Origin: Nocardioides sp. JS614
GTDB lineage: Bacteria > Actinomycetota > Actinomycetes > Propionibacteriales > Nocardioidaceae
Assembly: GCF_000015265.1 (NCBI RefSeq)
Contig: NC_008699.1
Location: forward strand, 2,976,001 to 3,040,000
Reading direction: 5' to 3'
Length of the DNA: 64,000 nt
Position numbers and translations under genes: made by a program. The notes below the pieces were generated by a model. The model saw nothing but the letters and a program-made list of their open reading frames with translations, did no database searches and was not told the DNA's origin. Positions 61,709 through 64,000 of this stretch are shown piece by piece (the first letter of the stretch is position 1; each line of letters begins with the position of its first letter).

Positions 61709-64000
61709 ATGCGCATCGGCGTCCTCGGCACCACCGTGGCCGCCGACGCCTCCGGGCCGGTCGGCCTGGGCGGCCCCAAGCAGCGCGCGCTGCTCGCCGC
61801 GCTGGCTCTGCACCGCGGCCGCGCGGTCGCCATCGACACGCTCACCGACCTGGTCTGGGCCGGCGCGCCGCCGCCGGGCGTCGCCGGGACGCTGCAGGGG
61901 TACGTCGCCGGGCTCCGCCGGGCGCTCGAGCCGGACCGGACCTCGCGCGGCGGCGGGACCCTGCTGGTGACCGAGCAGCCCGGGTACGCCCTCCGGCTGC
62001 CGGAGGAGGACCTCGACACCGCCGCGTTCGAGCACGCGGTCACCACCGCGCACGGCCGGGTCGCCCCCCTCGCCGACGCGCTCTGCCGGGGCCGCGACCT
62101 GCCGCCCGGCTCCCCCGACGCAGCCGGCCTCGGTGCCCTGCACACCACCCTCGACGAGGCGCTCGCGCTCTGGCGCGGGGTCCCCTTCGCAGATCTCGGC
62201 GAGGTGCCGGCGGCGGAGGCCGAGCGTGCCCGCCTCGAGGAGCTGCGGGTCCTCGCCAACGAGGACCGCTCCGCTCTCGGCATCCTGCTCGGGCTGCATG
62301 CCACGGTCGCGGCGGAGCTGGACGCGCTCACCCGCCAGCATCCCCTGCGCGAGCGCGCCTGGGCGCTGCGCGCGCTCGCGCTGGCCGGGTCGGGCCGCCA
62401 GGCCGACGCGCTGGCGGTGCTGCGCCAGGTCCGCGACGTCCTCGACGAGGAGCTCGGCCTGGAGCCGGGGGCCGAGCTGCGCGCAGTGCAGGCCGCCGTG
62501 CTCCGGCAGGAGTCGACGGCGCTCCCCGACCCCGCACCGGCGCCCGGCCCGGCAACGGCGGCCCGGGCGTCGACCGGCCCGCAGGTCCACGCCGCGCTGC
62601 CGTTCCCGACGCTGTGGGGATGGTCCCTGGCCGGCCGCGCCGACGAGCTCGCCGCCCTCACCGACCTGGTCGACCGGGTGGTCGCCGGCACCGACCGGTC
62701 GCCGTCGTTCGTCGCGCTGACCGGCGAGCCCGGGATCGGCAAGAGCCGGCTCTCGATCGAGGCGGCGACGTACGCCGACGCGCACGGGATGACGATCGCG
62801 TGGGGGCGCTGCTCACAGGACGACGGCGCCCCGGCGCTGTGGCCCTGGGCCACCGTCCTCGAGCGGCTCGGGTCCGAGCTGCCGACCAGTGGCACCGACG
62901 ACGACGGCGGCGCGGCGTTCCGGGCCTGGGAGACCGTGGTCGAGTCGGTGCTCGCGGCGGCGACCGCGGGCCCGCTGATGCTGGTGCTCGACGACCTGCA
63001 CTGGGCGGACACCTCCAGCCTCCGGGTGCTGCGCCTGCTGACCGAGGCCGCGGTCGCGGAGGGTCCCGGGCCGCGGCTGCTGGTGCTCACCACCTGGCGC
63101 GAGCACCCGCCGCCGACCGGGGCCCTGGCCGAGGTCGCCGAGGCGCTGGCCCGCAAGCACGCCCTGCGGATCCAGCTGCGCGGGATCCCCGCGGAGGCGG
63201 CCGCGCAGGTGTTCGCCCAGATCACCGAGTCCGAGCCCACCGAGGCCGAGACCGACGCGCTGCGCCGGCGTACCGAGGGCAACCCGTTCTTCCTCGTCGA
63301 GTACGCGCGCCTGGCCCGCGAGCGCGGGGACGTGGCCGCGCTGATGGCCGAGCCGCAGCCCCCGGCCGCCGTGCACGAGGTGCTCTCGCGGCGGCTCGCC
63401 CAGCTCGACGAGCCGACCCGCGAGCTGCTCCAGGTCGCGAGCGTGCTCGGCCGGATCTTCGAGCTCGGGACCCTCGCCGGCACCGCCGACCAGGACGACG
63501 ATCAGGTGCTCGACCGGCTCGACCCGGCGCTGGCCGCGGGCCTCGTCGAGGAGGACGGCGTCGACCGGTTCCGGTTCACCCACGCGCTGGTGCGCGACAC
63601 CGTGCGCTCGAGCCTGCCGCAGTCGCGCCGGGCCAGGGTGCACGCGCGCGCCGCACGCGTGCTCGCCGGGCGGAACGGTCACGAGGCCGAGATCGCCCGG
63701 CACTGGCTGGCCGCCGGCCCGCGGCACCTGGCCGACGCCTGGCCCGCGGCCCAGGCGGCCGCCCGCTCCGCGACCGCCGTCTTCGCGTACGTCGAGGCGC
63801 TCGAGATGCTCGAGCACGCGCTGCGCGCGCAGGACCAGGACCCGGGGTCGGACGACCGGTCCCGCTTCGAGCTGCTGACCGACCTCGCCGAGGTGCTGCG
63901 CCGGGCCGGCCGATGGATCGAGCTGCGCGGGGTCGCCCACGAGGCGATCGAGGTCGCCGACGAGCTCGGCGACCCGGACCTGCTCGGCCGGGCCGGGATC
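61709..64000 (+). CDS. BTAD-ATPase transcriptional regulator (AfsR/SARP-like), partial
   Basis: Open to the window edge; 764 codons seen. Winged-helix domain of the OmpR-like SARP type (about 1-95, VGLGGPKQRALLAALALHRG), bacterial transcriptional activator domain (about 105-260), then a STAND/AAA-type ATPase with Walker A TGEPGIGKSR (near 343) and Walker B MLVLDDLHWAD, followed by helical repeats. Such proteins switch on gene clusters after ATP-dependent oligomerisation. Its target is not visible; it may regulate itself or genes beyond the window. Confidence 0.88.
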   Translation, partial: MRIGVLGTTVAADASGPVGLGGPKQRALLAALALHRGRAVAIDTLTDLVWAGAPPPGVAGTLQGYVAGLRRALEPDRTSRGGGTLLVTEQPGYALRLPEEDLDTAAFEHAVTTAHGRVAPLADALCRGRDLPPGSPDAAGLGALHTTLDEALALWRGVPFADLGEVPAAEAERARLEELRVLANEDRSALGILLGLHATVAAELDALTRQHPLRERAWALRALALAGSGRQADALAVLRQVRDVLDEELGLEPGAELRAVQAAVLRQESTALPDPAPAPGPATAARASTGPQVHAALPFPTLWGWSLAGRADELAALTDLVDRVVAGTDRSPSFVALTGEPGIGKSRLSIEAATYADAHGMTIAWGRCSQDDGAPALWPWATVLERLGSELPTSGTDDDGGAAFRAWETVVESVLAAATAGPLMLVLDDLHWADTSSLRVLRLLTEAAVAEGPGPRLLVLTTWREHPPPTGALAEVAEALARKHALRIQLRGIPAEAAAQVFAQITESEPTEAETDALRRRTEGNPFFLVEYARLARERGDVAALMAEPQPPAAVHEVLSRRLAQLDEPTRELLQVASVLGRIFELGTLAGTADQDDDQVLDRLDPALAAGLVEEDGVDRFRFTHALVRDTVRSSLPQSRRARVHARAARVLAGRNGHEAEIARHWLAAGPRHLADAWPAAQAAARSATAVFAYVEALEMLEHALRAQDQDPGSDDRSRFELLTDLAEVLRRAGRWIELRGVAHEAIEVADELGDPDLLGRAGI

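Overview
The window is a piece of a high-GC actinobacterial chromosome, most likely from the Nocardioides group (order Propionibacteriales). The evidence is very strong G/C third-position bias, ATGA/GTGA overlaps between operon genes, several promoters with a TAnnnT box 6-7 bases before the start codon (leaderless transcripts), and gene neighbourhoods shared with mycobacteria and rhodococci. No tRNA, rRNA, CRISPR array, prophage or complete insertion sequence was seen. Genus-level placement is inference.

Layout. 1-7.4 kb: a fused asymmetric ABC exporter, a frameshifted STAS gene, a small unknown gene, a 5'-truncated DUF222/HNH endonuclease remnant, a methyltransferase and a secreted protein of unknown family. 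7.4-21 kb, minus strand: a sterol-uptake and sterol-catabolism locus laid out like M. tuberculosis mce4. It holds yrbE4AB, mce4A-F and two Mce-associated proteins in one overlapping operon, then a second unit with ferredoxin reductase, FdxD-type ferredoxin, Hsd4A-like dehydrogenase, a second hydroxysteroid-type SDR and a PPOX-fold protein. Each unit has a KstR-type operator at its head. 21-28 kb: a signalling and surface-polymer region with a response regulator, GAF-SpoIIE phosphatase, PAP2 phosphatase and hemerythrin protein, then an operon of cellulose-synthase-like glycosyltransferase, STAS protein and RsbW-like kinase. 28-40 kb: MFS transporter, VOC protein, uvrB, a PLD/cardiolipin-synthase-like enzyme, CMD-fold protein, SDR, AlkA-type glycosylase, a frameshifted 5'-3' exonuclease, an App1-like phosphatase and ligB. 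39.8-50.4 kb: fatty-acid/acyl-CoA metabolism with a TetR regulator, the fadA2 / fabG4-htdX set arranged as in M. tuberculosis Rv0241c-Rv0243, tandem tesB thioesterases, a PAC2 protein and fadA-fadB. 50.4-64 kb: PAS sensor kinase, L,D-transpeptidase, LigD-type polymerase, amino-acid permease, lipoprotein metalloprotease, dxs, SMP-30-like protein, Nudix, GH18-like secreted hydrolase and a BTAD-ATPase regulator cut by the window end.

How the genes work together. The Mce4 complex should import sterols. The reductase-ferredoxin pair can feed electrons to sterol cytochromes P450 encoded elsewhere, the SDRs handle hydroxysteroid or side-chain intermediates, and the fadA2/fabG4/htdX and fadAB sets can take acyl-CoA products through beta-oxidation-type steps. 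The most intriguing unit is the glycosyltransferase-STAS-kinase operon with a SpoIIE phosphatase 1.3 kb away. It looks like a partner-switching module dedicated to a membrane polysaccharide synthase.

Several features point to local instability: a single-base frameshift in the STAS gene, a 7-bp duplication breaking the exonuclease, a one-base frame change at the polymerase C-terminus, a 72-bp in-frame tandem duplication with hairpins at the fadA-fadB junction, a perfect 50-bp palindrome between convergent genes, a 25-bp exact repeat inside two unrelated genes, and an apparently orphaned KstR-type promoter followed by a structured palindromic element.
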